Positions 26,338 to 35,041 of a stretch of DNA of 64,000 bases are shown here, piece by piece. Origin of the DNA: an uncultured Prevotellaceae bacterium (lineage in GTDB: Bacteria > Bacteroidota > Bacteroidia > Bacteroidales > Bacteroidaceae); the NCBI GenBank assembly GCA_949295905.1, contig CASFNA010000012.1:62001-126000 (forward strand), written 5' to 3'. A model generated the notes under the pieces. It was not told the origin of the DNA. It worked only from the letters and a program-made list of their open reading frames with translations, and searched no databases. Every line of letters begins with the position of its first letter. Position 1 is the stretch's first letter. A program made the translations under genes and the position numbers.

Positions 26338-26468
26338 TGGCTGATAATTATCTTGAGCGCCATTATCTTGAATATGAGAGGCGGAAGGAAGAGTGGCTAC
26401 GCAAGAAAAGGCATCAGCCAAAGCTAAAGAACAAAATGCCACGTAAACGCACAGGTGAAGGCAAATAG
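26337..26468 (+). CDS. Small basic protein, translationally coupled to DUF4270 gene
   Basis: 43 residues beginning MADNYLERHYLEYERRKEEW and ending in a Lys/Arg-rich tail (LKNKMPRKRTGEGK). The ATG overlaps the TAA of the upstream gene by one base, and the frame is cleanly open to TAG at 26466. Short proteins starting MADNYLE are found in Bacteroidales, sometimes mislabelled as dehydrogenase. No domain or function is visible. A strong terminator follows. Confidence 0.68.
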   Translation: MADNYLERHYLEYERRKEEWLRKKRHQPKLKNKMPRKRTGEGK

Positions 26469-26516
26469 GCGGTAAAGTGCGATGCTTCTTGAGCTTGCGC
26501 ATATTTATGGGATACA

Positions 26517-26556
26517 ATAAAAGCGGTGGGGAATGAAACTCCCCACCGCTTTTATT
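26517..26556. terminator. Bidirectional terminator
   Basis: AATAAAAGCGGTGGGGA and TCCCCACCGCTTTTATT, a perfect 17-bp stem with A-tract and T-tract. It separates the DUF4270 unit from the convergent biotin carrier gene. Confidence 0.92.
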
Positions 26557-26579
26557 TGTGTTATATCGCAGTAGATTCT

Positions 26580-27014
26580 TTATTCTATTACTACGAGTGG
26601 AGTGTCTTCCATGACACTTTCTCCTTCTTTTACAAGCACAGCTGTAACTTTTCCGTCTTTTTCAGCGTCAAGGTTGTTGGCCATCTTCATCGCTTCAAGG
26701 ACAACTACAGTGTCGCCGGCTTTTACTTCGTCGCCGACAGCGACTTTTATTTCTGTTATAACTCCGGGCAGCGGTGATTTTATTGCGTTGTTCATGTTTA
26801 CGCGTGCGCTGCCTCCTTCTGCCGGAGCCTGTGTTTCCGCCGGTTGCTGTGCAACGGGTTTTACAACGACTTTCTTCTTCTGTGGTTCAGGTTCTTTTTC
26901 CATTTCAACCTTATACTCTTCGCCGTTGACAACCACGTTCGCTATATTGTCCTCGATGCCGGCAATGGTCACTTCGTATTTGTTGCCGTTGATTGTATAT
27001 TTATATTCTTTCAT
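26580..27014 (-). CDS. Biotin carrier subunit of methylmalonyl-CoA decarboxylase
   Basis: 144 residues. The N-terminal part (YKYTINGNKYEVTIAGIEDN) is followed by a Pro/Ala/Gln linker and a C-terminal biotinyl domain with the attachment motif EAMKMANN. It carries CO2 between the carboxyltransferase MmdA and a membrane decarboxylase in the propionate-forming branch. It is the last gene of the cluster and ends at a strong terminator, so no membrane beta subunit is co-transcribed here. Confidence 0.9.
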   Translation of the reverse strand: MKEYKYTINGNKYEVTIAGIEDNIANVVVNGEEYKVEMEKEPEPQKKKVVVKPVAQQPAETQAPAEGGSARVNMNNAIKSPLPGVITEIKVAVGDEVKAGDTVVVLEAMKMANNLDAEKDGKVTAVLVKEGESVMEDTPLVVIE

Positions 27015-27026
27015 GACTTGGTGTTT

Positions 27027-27179
27027 TTAAGGATGTTGTGTCATGTTAAGGTAGTGCATCTCCCATTCGGTGTGTCTCTCCTTTATGGTGATGATGCCGG
27101 CTTCCTTGTCATGCACATTGTTGCCGTTAAACTCATGCAACGCCAATGCAATGGCGGCATAAACCTCGTTTTTGTCCAT
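27027..27179 (-). CDS. Small conserved protein between mmdA and biotin carrier genes
   Basis: 50 residues: begins MDKNEVYAAIALALHEFNG and ends YLNMTQHP. It has an open frame on the minus strand, 27 bp after mmdA and 12 bp before the biotin carrier gene. Its position and the pattern (amphipathic start, then HDKEAGIITI) match short proteins of Bacteroidales decarboxylase clusters, perhaps related to the soluble tail of an OadG-like gamma subunit. There is no membrane helix. Confidence 0.72.
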   Translation of the reverse strand: MDKNEVYAAIALALHEFNGNNVHDKEAGIITIKERHTEWEMHYLNMTQHP

Positions 27180-27206
27180 TGTCGTTGATTTTTAATTTTG
27201 GAAACA

Positions 27207-28760
27207 TTACATCGGGATGTTGCCGTGCTTCTTGGCGGGCAGTCCGTCCCTCTTTGTTGCCAGTTGGGCCAATGCGCGGCAGATGCGGAATCGCGTGTTG
27301 CGCGGTTCTATCACATCGTCGATATAGCCATACTTGGCAGCCTGGTACGGGTTGGCGAACATCTCGGTGTATTCTTCTTCCTTCTCTGCAAGGAATGCTT
27401 TGGGGTCTTCATGTTCTTTCGCTTCTTTAGCGCAGAGTACAGCTACGGCGCCGCTTGCGCCCATGACGGCGATTTCAGCCGAAGGCCATGCGTAGTTGAT
27501 GTCGGTGCGCAGCTGCTTGCATCCCATGACGATGTGGCTTCCGCCGTAGCTCTTGCGCAGCGTGACTGTAACCTTGGGCACGGTAGCCTCTCCGTAAGCG
27601 TAGAGCAGCTGTGCTCCGTGCAGGATGACTGCGTTGTACTCCTGACCTGTACCGGGAAGGAATCCGGGCACGTCTACGAGGCTTACGATTGGTATGTTGA
27701 ATGCGTCGCAGAAGCGGACGAAGCGTGCGCCCTTGCGGCTTGCGTTGACATCAAGCACTCCGGCGTAGCATGAAGGCTGGTTGGCCACGATGCCGACGCT
27801 TTGTCCGTTGAAGCGTGCGAAGCCTACGATAATGTTTCTTGCAAACTTGGGCTGCACTTCAAAGAACTCTCCGTTGTCAACGATTGCGCCGATAACCTTG
27901 TACATGTCGTATGCCTGGTTGGGGTCTTCGGGTATGATTTCGTTGAGAGAGTCCTCCATGCGGTTGATGGGGTCTGTGCACTCCTTGCGCGGAGCTTCCT
28001 CCATGTTGTTCGACGGGATGTAGCTCAACAGCGTCTTTATCATTTCCATCGCCTCTTCTTCGGTCTTTGCCGTGAAGTGTGTCACGCCGCTCTTCGTTGA
28101 GTGTACGCTTGCGCCTCCGAGGTGTTCCTGGTCGATGTCCTCGCCTGTTACGGTCTTTACGACCTTCGGGCCGGTGAGGAACATGTAGGACGTGTTCTCC
28201 ATCATCAGCGTGAAGTCAGTCAGTGCAGGAGAGTAAACCGCACCACCGGCGCACGGGCCGAATATACCGCTGATTTGCGGGATTACGCCTGAAGCGAGGA
28301 TGTTGCGCTCAAAGATTTCGGCAAATCCGGCCAGTGCGCAGATGCCTTCCTGGATGCGCGCGCCGCCGGAGTCGTTGATTCCGATTACAGGTGCGCCCAT
28401 CTTCATGGCCATGTCCATCACCTTGCAAATCTTCTGCGCCATGGTCTCTGAAAGAGAACCGCCGTTAACGGTGAAGTCCTGTGCGAAGATATATACCAAG
28501 CGTCCGTCTATTGTACCGCATCCGGCAACGACACCGTCGCCGAGATATTGTTTTTTCTCCATTCCGAAGTTTGTGCAGCGGTGAAGTTTGAACATGTCAA
28601 ACTCTTCGAAGCTGCCCTCGTCAAGAAGCATGTCGATACGTTCGCGCGCGGTGTACTTGCCGCGTGCATGTTGTTTCTCGATAGCTTTTTCACCGCCTCC
28701 GAGACGAGCTTTCTCGCGCTTGGCGATAAGTTCCTTGATTTTTTCTACTTGTTTGCTCAT
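27207..28760 (-). CDS. mmdA: Methylmalonyl-CoA carboxyltransferase / acyl-CoA carboxylase beta subunit
   Basis: 517-residue carboxyltransferase that moves CO2 from (S)-methylmalonyl-CoA to biotin (or the reverse). It has the two crotonase-like halves of the family: [11 protein letters not shown] and [12 protein letters not shown] in the N-half, [17 protein letters not shown], then [13 protein letters not shown] and the C-half [10 protein letters not shown] and [10 protein letters not shown]. The start is set at MSKQVEK (28760); 11 upstream in-frame residues are not conserved-looking. It sits between the epimerase gene and the two small subunit genes. Confidence 0.94.
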   Translation of the reverse strand: MSKQVEKIKELIAKREKARLGGGEKAIEKQHARGKYTARERIDMLLDEGSFEEFDMFKLHRCTNFGMEKKQYLGDGVVAGCGTIDGRLVYIFAQDFTVNGGSLSETMAQKICKVMDMAMKMGAPVIGINDSGGARIQEGICALAGFAEIFERNILASGVIPQISGIFGPCAGGAVYSPALTDFTLMMENTSYMFLTGPKVVKTVTGEDIDQEHLGGASVHSTKSGVTHFTAKTEEEAMEMIKTLLSYIPSNNMEEAPRKECTDPINRMEDSLNEIIPEDPNQAYDMYKVIGAIVDNGEFFEVQPKFARNIIVGFARFNGQSVGIVANQPSCYAGVLDVNASRKGARFVRFCDAFNIPIVSLVDVPGFLPGTGQEYNAVILHGAQLLYAYGEATVPKVTVTLRKSYGGSHIVMGCKQLRTDINYAWPSAEIAVMGASGAVAVLCAKEAKEHEDPKAFLAEKEEEYTEMFANPYQAAKYGYIDDVIEPRNTRFRICRALAQLATKRDGLPAKKHGNIPM

Positions 28761-28787
28761 TGTGATTTTACGGTTTTGAGGTTGTGC

Positions 28788-28869
28788 GGTCATGCGGTTT
28801 TACGGTTTTAGGGTGTTGCGGTCTTTGTTTGCTTACCGTATAACCCCATAACCGTAAAACCGTATAACC
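28788..28869. repeat. CCGTATAACC-type inverted repeat between mce and mmdA
   Basis: Imperfect inverted repeat. The left arm (28788-28825) is built of GGTTTTACGG-like octamers and the right arm (28832-28869) of their complement CCGTATAACC. Roughly three quarters of the positions pair. It is a member of the same low-complexity family as at 31363 and 51378. Confidence 0.65.
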
Positions 28870-28879
28870 TTATTATATA

Positions 28880-29284
28880 TTACTGTTCACAAAGTTCTGT
28901 AAGTACGCCGCATGTTGACTTTGGATGCAGGAATGCGATGTTGAGGTTTTCCGCACCCTTGCGCGGAGCCTTGTCGATGAGGCGCAGGCCCTTGCCTTCA
29001 CACTCGGCCAAAGCCTCTGCCACTCCGTCTTCTATGCAGAACGCCACGTGGTGTACGCCGTGGTTGCCCTTGTCAAGCCATTTCTGGATGGTGCTTTCAG
29101 GCGATGTCGGCTCGAGCAGCTCAAGCTTAACCTCGCCGCATTTCAGGAACGCCGTCTTCACCTTCTGGTCGGCCACTTCCTCTACCGCGTAGCACTTAAG
29201 ACCCAACACATTCTCGAAATAGGGCAGAGCCTCTTCGATGCTCTGTACGGCTATGCCCAGATGTTCAATACGTGAAATTTTCAT
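28880..29284 (-). CDS. mce: Methylmalonyl-CoA epimerase
   Basis: Converts (R)- to (S)-methylmalonyl-CoA between the B12-dependent mutase and the decarboxylase. 134 residues in the vicinal-oxygen-chelate fold: metal ligands in RIEHLGIAV (His9), HHVAFCIED and LLEPTSPES, with a C-terminal metal Glu region TCGVLTELCEQ. It is the first gene of the methylmalonyl cluster, with a clear promoter. Confidence 0.95.
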   Translation of the reverse strand: MKISRIEHLGIAVQSIEEALPYFENVLGLKCYAVEEVADQKVKTAFLKCGEVKLELLEPTSPESTIQKWLDKGNHGVHHVAFCIEDGVAEALAECEGKGLRLIDKAPRKGAENLNIAFLHPKSTCGVLTELCEQ

Positions 29285-29309
29285 ATTATTATAATTTAAA
29301 ATATTGTTG

Positions 29310-29340
29310 CAAAGATAGTGTAATTCGGTTTAAGTGCAAA
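29310..29340 (-). promoter_or_regulatory. Promoter of the mce-mmdA cluster
   Basis: On the minus strand: TTTG (complement of 29337-29340), 19 bp, TATCTTTG (complement of 29310-29317), 25 bp before the mce ATG. Confidence 0.72.
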
Positions 29341-29540
29341 ATAAAAACGGCTGAAAAGAGTGTTGGCATTGCATTTTACGTTACTGAAGGGGTGGATTTT
29401 GGGGCAGCTGGCATTGTTGCTCCGAATGTCATTTTGCCGCAGATGCCGCTGTCTTTCATGGCAAAGTGTCAATCTGAAAATGTCGTTCATTTCTGCTGAA
29501 ATAGTCTGACTGTGGGTGTAAAACAATCGTCTGCCATATA

Positions 29541-29716
29541 AAAAGCCGTAGTTGTCACCTTAAAACATGGTCTTTCGCATGGTAAAACACGGCCTTTCCC
29601 AACCTCGTATGCCGTCTTTGAGGATGCTAAAAGTGGTCTTTGCCAGTTGCAATGACCGTCTTTGTAACTGATAAATGCCGTCTAAAAAACATTAAAACGC
29701 TGTATTCGGTTGCACA
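29541..29716. repeat. 22-bp-period intergenic array, 8 units (mce/methyltransferase)
   Basis: Cores in 22-bp steps: AAAAGCCGTAGTT (29541), AAACATGGTCTTT (29563), AAACACGGCCTTT (29585), GTATGCCGTCTTT (29607), AAAAGTGGTCTTT (29629), AATGACCGTCTTT (29651), AAATGCCGTCTAA (29673), AAACGCTGTATTC (29695). More diverged than the four-unit arrays. It lies in the 1,062-bp gap between mce and the methyltransferase gene. From 29717 to 29970 only a short shared motif (GTTTGCACACT at 29761) was noticed. Confidence 0.8.
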
Positions 29717-29970
29717 GATGTCCGCTTCCAGATGTAACGTTCACGGTTACAGGTTGTTACGTTTGCACACTCCTGCTTGCGTTATTTCCGCCCGAAGTAA
29801 GAAATTTTTGTGCCGTGCCCCTTCTCTGTGTTAAAAGAAAATCAGGATGTAAGTCTTATTCTGCAATGGCTTCGCAATGTGTCAGCGTGGCCTTACGCAT
29901 TCAACAGACCGTTGCCATGCTGTGCATGGCGGTTTTTACAGCTGCATTTGAAAGATAATTGTACCGCAAT

Positions 29971-30001
29971 TTCGTTTGTATCAAATTTATTATTACCTTT
30001 G
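29971..30001 (+). promoter_or_regulatory. Probable promoter of the methyltransferase / HNH unit
   Basis: TTCG at 29971-29974 (one mismatch to TTTG), 19 bp, TACCTTTG at 29994-30001. If used, the transcript carries a leader of about 340 nt containing the structured element at 30093-30272. Confidence 0.5.
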
Positions 30002-30092
30002 TATCTGTAATCGATAAACTTAAATAAAGAAGCAAGAAACAGAAACGACAGTTAACATTACATATTAAAAACAAAAGCATTCGCTATTATTT

Positions 30093-30272
30093 CGCGTTTA
30101 GCCAAGAGCCTCGGAAACTCATTTGGAATAACAAGCACGTGAATAATATGTGACAGGCGACTCGTATTGGTGTCCCTGGAAGTTTGATAAAGCGCGATGC
30201 ACACGCAAAGGCGTGGTGTATTCTTATTAAACTTCCGTGGCTCCAATCCGAGGCCGCCACGTGCTAAACGCG
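30093..30272 (+). other. Structured 180-bp element with nested inverted repeats (type A)
   Basis: Outer arms CGCGTTTAGC (30093) / GCTAAACGCG (30263), perfect. Next CCTCGGA (30109) / TCCGAGG (30247), perfect. Inner GGAAGTTTGATAA (30178) / TTATTAAACTTCC (30224), 12 of 13. There is a small apical stem CACGC/GCGTG. The whole would fold as one long rod with an open central bulge. It has no conserved coding potential and no tRNA fold. It could be a structured leader RNA, a small RNA or a short mobile element. Confidence 0.5.
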
Positions 30273-30313
30273 ATAAGAATATCATCACGCTATTTTCTTA
30301 TACGCGTTTTGCG

Positions 30314-30343
30314 GATGATAGTTCATGCTTGCAAACTATCATC
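30314..30343 (+). promoter_or_regulatory. Hairpin directly before the methyltransferase start codon
   Basis: GATGATAGTT (30314-30323) and AACTATCATC (30334-30343) form a perfect 10-bp stem ending 3 nt before the ATG at 30347. It would cover the ribosome binding region. Confidence 0.55.
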
Positions 30344-30346
30344 ATT

Positions 30347-31378
30347 ATGGCAACTAAAAATTTAGCTTCAGCAAAGCAGAAAAGAAAAGACGAGTTTTAT
30401 ACGCAGATGTCAGATATAGAGCGCGAGCTGCAACATTACTGGCCGCACTTCCGTAACAAGACCGTGCTTTGCAACTGCGACGACCCTTACGAGAGCAACT
30501 TTTTCAAATACTTTGCCCTGCGCTTCAACCAGCTTGGGCTGAAAAAGCTAATCTGTACCTGCTATAACGGCTCTCCCGTGCAGGGCAACGAGCTGCCAAT
30601 CCTATTCAAGTGGGAGGACGAAGAGCCTAAGAAAATCGCGTACAAGGTGGAAATAACCGAAGTGAAAGACCTTAACGGCGACGGTGCCGTTGACCTTTCA
30701 GACGTGCGTTATCTGCTGCAAAACGACAAGAACGTCATCTCCACGCTCGAAACCGGCGACTTTCGCTCGCGTGAATGTATCGAGCTGCTTAAACAGGCAG
30801 ATGTCGTTGTTACCAATCCTCCATTCTCTTTGTTCCGTGAATACATTGCGCAGTTGATGGAATACGGCAAGAATTTCCTTATTGTGGGGCATCAAAACGC
30901 CATTACTTATAAAGAGGTATTTCCTTTGATAAAAGATAATAAGGTGTGGCTCGGCTACGGTTTCAAAGGAGCTGCGGCACATTTCGTGTCACCGTATGAG
31001 GACATTGCCACGGCTGGCGACCACCGTAAAGGGATGATAAGAGTGTCAGGAGTAACATGGTTTACAAATCTTGAAATTCCAAAACGAAATGAGATTTTGG
31101 ATTTGGTGTGTCATTATACTTCGGAAGAATACCCTAAATACGACAACTATAATGGTATAGAAGTACGCAAAACATCAGATATTCCTTGTGATTATGCAGG
31201 TGCAATGGGTGTGCCTATAACATTTCTTGACAAGTATAATCCTGAACAGTTTGAAATAATAAAGTTCAGAAAAGGTGATGATGAGAAGGATTTATGCGTT
31301 AACGGCAAATGTCCTTATTTCAGAATACTCATCCGCAACAAGCATCCGAAAGCACCGTACAACCCCATAACCGTATAA
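30347..31378 (+). CDS. EcoRI-type adenine-specific DNA methyltransferase
   Basis: 343 residues of the EcoRI-methylase family. The catalytic motif IV NPPF is at 157-160 (VVVTNPPFSLFREY); the N-terminal segment KQKRKDEFYTQMSDIE and CNCDDPYESNFFKYF are typical of this group. It would transfer methyl to adenine N6 in a specific DNA site, not readable here. A loop at 108-120 (DLNGDGAVDLSDV) looks like a calcium-binding EF-hand or dockerin loop. The start is the ATG at 30347, just after a hairpin. The final residues YNPITV are encoded by a copy of the CCGTATAACC-type repeat. The HNH nuclease gene follows after 20 bp. Confidence 0.9.
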   Translation: MATKNLASAKQKRKDEFYTQMSDIERELQHYWPHFRNKTVLCNCDDPYESNFFKYFALRFNQLGLKKLICTCYNGSPVQGNELPILFKWEDEEPKKIAYKVEITEVKDLNGDGAVDLSDVRYLLQNDKNVISTLETGDFRSRECIELLKQADVVVTNPPFSLFREYIAQLMEYGKNFLIVGHQNAITYKEVFPLIKDNKVWLGYGFKGAAAHFVSPYEDIATAGDHRKGMIRVSGVTWFTNLEIPKRNEILDLVCHYTSEEYPKYDNYNGIEVRKTSDIPCDYAGAMGVPITFLDKYNPEQFEIIKFRKGDDEKDLCVNGKCPYFRILIRNKHPKAPYNPITV

Positions 31379-31395
31379 CCTTAAAACCTTAACCA
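31363..31395. repeat. CCGTATAACC-type repeat across a gene end
   Basis: A short copy of the CCGTATAACC family. It overlaps the last five codons and stop of the methyltransferase gene and extends nearly to the start of the nuclease gene. There is no second arm. Confidence 0.6.
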
Positions 31396-31398
31396 CCA

Positions 31399-32523
31399 AT
31401 GATGACAATAAAACAAATCGAGGTAACCGTAGGCGAAATAACCGAAGGCTATGTAAATAACGACGAGCTTGGCGTGCGCGGCTACAGCGGCAGGCTCGAC
31501 ATACGTCCGCCTTACCAGCGCGAATTCATATATAATGAGAAGGAACAACAGGCCGTAATAACCACAGTATTAAGCGGTTATCCGCTCAACGTGATGTATT
31601 GGGTGAAGCGCGGCGAAGATGCCGAGTGCCCGTTTGAGGTGATGGACGGCCAGCAGCGCACGCTTTCGTTGTGCGAATACGTGGCCGGCAAGTTCTCTTA
31701 CGACTTCAAAAATTTCTTCAATCAGCCAGCCGACATACAGCGGAAAATCTTGGATTACCGGCTTACCGTGTACGTTTGCGAGGGCGAGCCGTCGGAAAAA
31801 TTGGAGTGGTTTAAGACCATCAACATAGCCGGAAAGCCGCTTAACGAGCAGGAAATAAACAACGCCGTGTACGCCGGCCCATTCGTTTCGGACGCCAAGC
31901 GGCATTTCTCGAAGTCCAACTGCGGAGCATACCGCTTGGGCAAAGACCTCGTAAACGGCACGCCAATACGGCAGGACTTCCTCAAGAAAGCCCTTGAATG
32001 GATGGCCGACCACGAGATACGCGGGGGCAAGCGGCAGACCGCCGTGGGCTACATGGCCGAGCACCAGCACGACCCCAACGCCAACAACCTGTGGAGTTAC
32101 TTCCAAAGCGTGTTGAACTGGGCGGTTACCAACTTCGACCCCAAGAAGTTCCGCCGGATTATGAAAGGCTTGGACTGGGCCATGCTGTATGACAGGTACG
32201 GCACGCAGACGCTCGACACAGTGGCTCTTGGCAAGCGTATTTCAAACCTGATGCGTGACAGCGAGATTCAAAAACAGAACGGAATAATACCCTACGTGCT
32301 GACAGGCGACGAGCATTGGCTCGACCTTCGCGCCTTTCCCGACGACATAAAGCTGGCCGTATGGGAAGAGCAAGGCCACCGGTGCACGCTGTGCGGCAAG
32401 GAGTTTGACTATGAGTTTATGGAAGGCGACCACATAACGCCGTGGCGCGACGGCGGACGCACGGTGAAGGAGAACTGCCAGATGCTATGCAAGGAATGCA
32501 ACAGGAGGAAGTCGGCAAAGTGA
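31399..32523 (+). CDS. DUF262 (GmrSD-like) and HNH endonuclease protein
   Basis: 374 residues. The N-terminal DUF262/ParB-like domain has PPYQREF (37-43) and the nucleotide/DNA motif DGQQR (83-87), followed by a helical middle. The C-terminal HNH nuclease (about 326-374) has zinc cysteines C329/C332 and C364/C367 and the catalytic GDH (D344-H345) with N359 and N368. It lies 20 bp downstream of an adenine methyltransferase, so it is probably the cutting partner. The N-domain is shared with nucleotide-dependent restriction enzymes such as GmrSD. Alternatively it is a stand-alone defence nuclease. Confidence 0.87.
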   Translation: MMTIKQIEVTVGEITEGYVNNDELGVRGYSGRLDIRPPYQREFIYNEKEQQAVITTVLSGYPLNVMYWVKRGEDAECPFEVMDGQQRTLSLCEYVAGKFSYDFKNFFNQPADIQRKILDYRLTVYVCEGEPSEKLEWFKTINIAGKPLNEQEINNAVYAGPFVSDAKRHFSKSNCGAYRLGKDLVNGTPIRQDFLKKALEWMADHEIRGGKRQTAVGYMAEHQHDPNANNLWSYFQSVLNWAVTNFDPKKFRRIMKGLDWAMLYDRYGTQTLDTVALGKRISNLMRDSEIQKQNGIIPYVLTGDEHWLDLRAFPDDIKLAVWEEQGHRCTLCGKEFDYEFMEGDHITPWRDGGRTVKENCQMLCKECNRRKSAK

Positions 32524-32588
32524 CACGATACACACATTTTTATATATATTTAATATTGCAAACCGATACGGGAATAAAATATTTTTCG

Positions 32589-32596
32589 TAACTTTG
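32589..32596 (+). promoter_or_regulatory. -7 box of gap
   Basis: TAACTTTG about 130 bp before the gap start codon, with no clear -33 box. The leader contains an inverted pair GAGTTCC-like / AAGAGCC region, but no recognised riboswitch. Confidence 0.4.
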
Positions 32597-32718
32597 CGGT
32601 CGAAAAACGAAGAGTGCCGGCAGAGGCAGGGCGCCAACACCAGCGGAACTCTTGTTTAAGAGCCGTTTCCAAGGCAATAGGTATGATTTAAGGAAATTAT
32701 TTTAACCCTTTAAAATAA

Positions 32719-33756
<1,038 letters not shown>

Positions 33757-33782
33757 TCATAAAATTACCGATTGTATAAGAT

Positions 33783-33817
33783 AAACCGCAGGACGTTTGC
33801 CCTGCGGTTTGTTTTTT
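33783..33817 (+). terminator. gap terminator
   Basis: AAACCGCAG and CTGCGGTTT with a 10-bp loop, followed by GTTTTTTG. Confidence 0.88.
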
Positions 33818-33974
33818 GTATATATATATTGCTGATATGGGCTTCATCTTGGAATTGAAGATGAAAGTTCGTTTCACATGCTTTTATTTGCATTCCGCCC
33901 GATTTTGATGAATTTCTTACGCTCATAAAAGCAAAAGTATTTTTCTTTTATTTCGCATAATCGAAATTTTGCAC

Positions 33975-33982
33975 TATATTTG
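33975..33982 (+). promoter_or_regulatory. -7 box of miaA
   Basis: TATATTTG, with TTCG 19 bp upstream (33952-33955). It supports the ATG at 34026 or 34035 rather than a start inside the box. Confidence 0.5.
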
Positions 33983-34025
33983 CAGGGTGAAACGTGTTGC
34001 GTTGCGACACGTCCATTTTCGTGAA

Positions 34026-34982
34026 ATGAGCACTATGGTGACAATACTCGGCCCGACGGCTACTGGCAAGACGGCATTGGCGGCGGCGTTCGCCGCTTCC
34101 GCAGGCGGTGAGATAATAAGCGCCGACAGCCGCCAGGTGTACCGCCGCATGGACATAGGCACAGGCAAGGACCTTGCTGACTATAACGTCGGAGGCGTGT
34201 GTGTGCCTTATCACCTTATCGATATCGCCGAGCCGGGCACGAAGTACAATGTGTTCGAGTACCAACGCGATTTCGCGGAGGCATACGCCGACATCATGAG
34301 GCGTAGCCGCCTGCCGGTCATGTGCGGCGGCACGGGGCTTTACATAGAAGCCGTGCTGAAAGGCTACAGGCTGCTGCCCGTGCCCGAAGACAAGGAGCTG
34401 CGCCGGAGCCTGGAAGGCAAGACGTTGGCCGAGCTGACCGACATTCTCGCAAGGCTGAAGGCGGGGAACGGCTCGGTAATGCACAACAAGACCGATGTGG
34501 ATACGGCTAAGCGTGCCATACGTGCCATCGAGATAGAGACTTATTACAAGGAGCACGAATTGCCGGAAGAGAAGAGCTTCCCGGAAATAAACGCTGTAAT
34601 AATAGGTTTGGCCATCGACCGCGACGAGCGCAGGCGCAGGATAACCAACCGTCTGCGGCAAAGGCTTGGCGAGGGAATGGTGGACGAGGTGAGGAGCTTG
34701 CTTGCCGAAGGGATAGCTCCTGAAGACTTGACATATTACGGACTTGAATATAAGTTTGTGACGGAGTATGTTACGGGCAGGACGACATACGAAGATATGT
34801 TCCGTTCGCTGGAGATAGCCATCCACCAGTTTGCCAAGCGGCAGATGACATGGTTCAGAGGCATGGAGCGGCGCGGTTTTAATATCAACTGGATTGACGC
34901 CATGCTGCCCATGGAAGAAAAAGTCAGGCTCGTAAGTGATATTTATAAGAATGCAAGTGAAAAGCTGGTGGGTGGCAAATAA
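34026..34982 (+). CDS. miaA: tRNA dimethylallyltransferase
   Basis: Adds an isopentenyl group to A37 of tRNAs reading UNN codons. 318 residues with the P-loop GPTATGKT, the DxR motif ADSRQVYRRMDIGTGK, CGGTGLYIEAVL and the C-terminal FAKRQMTWFRG. A second in-frame ATG three codons later (34035) is equally possible. It is followed by the lipid kinase gene 59 bp downstream. Confidence 0.95.
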   Translation: MSTMVTILGPTATGKTALAAAFAASAGGEIISADSRQVYRRMDIGTGKDLADYNVGGVCVPYHLIDIAEPGTKYNVFEYQRDFAEAYADIMRRSRLPVMCGGTGLYIEAVLKGYRLLPVPEDKELRRSLEGKTLAELTDILARLKAGNGSVMHNKTDVDTAKRAIRAIEIETYYKEHELPEEKSFPEINAVIIGLAIDRDERRRRITNRLRQRLGEGMVDEVRSLLAEGIAPEDLTYYGLEYKFVTEYVTGRTTYEDMFRSLEIAIHQFAKRQMTWFRGMERRGFNINWIDAMLPMEEKVRLVSDIYKNASEKLVGGK

Positions 34983-35041
34983 GCAAGCTGGCGGCAGGCC
35001 CGTCTGTCCGTATTCGCAGCCCGTCACTAAAAGATGAATGT

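Noticed and set aside
29341-29520. Short open frames in the mce/methyltransferase gap
   Set aside because: Frames of 60-80 codons have no motif, no upstream signals and overlap repeat arrays. Treated as non-coding.
30093-30272. Element A as a known 6S RNA
   Set aside because: The rod shape fits loosely, but no promoter sits directly upstream and I cannot match a consensus from memory, so no name was given.
30224-30275. Possible tRNA or tmRNA fragment (GGCTCCAATCCGAGG text)
   Set aside because: It resembles a T-arm in passing, but no acceptor, D or anticodon stem can be drawn. The bases are better explained by the nested inverted repeat of element A.
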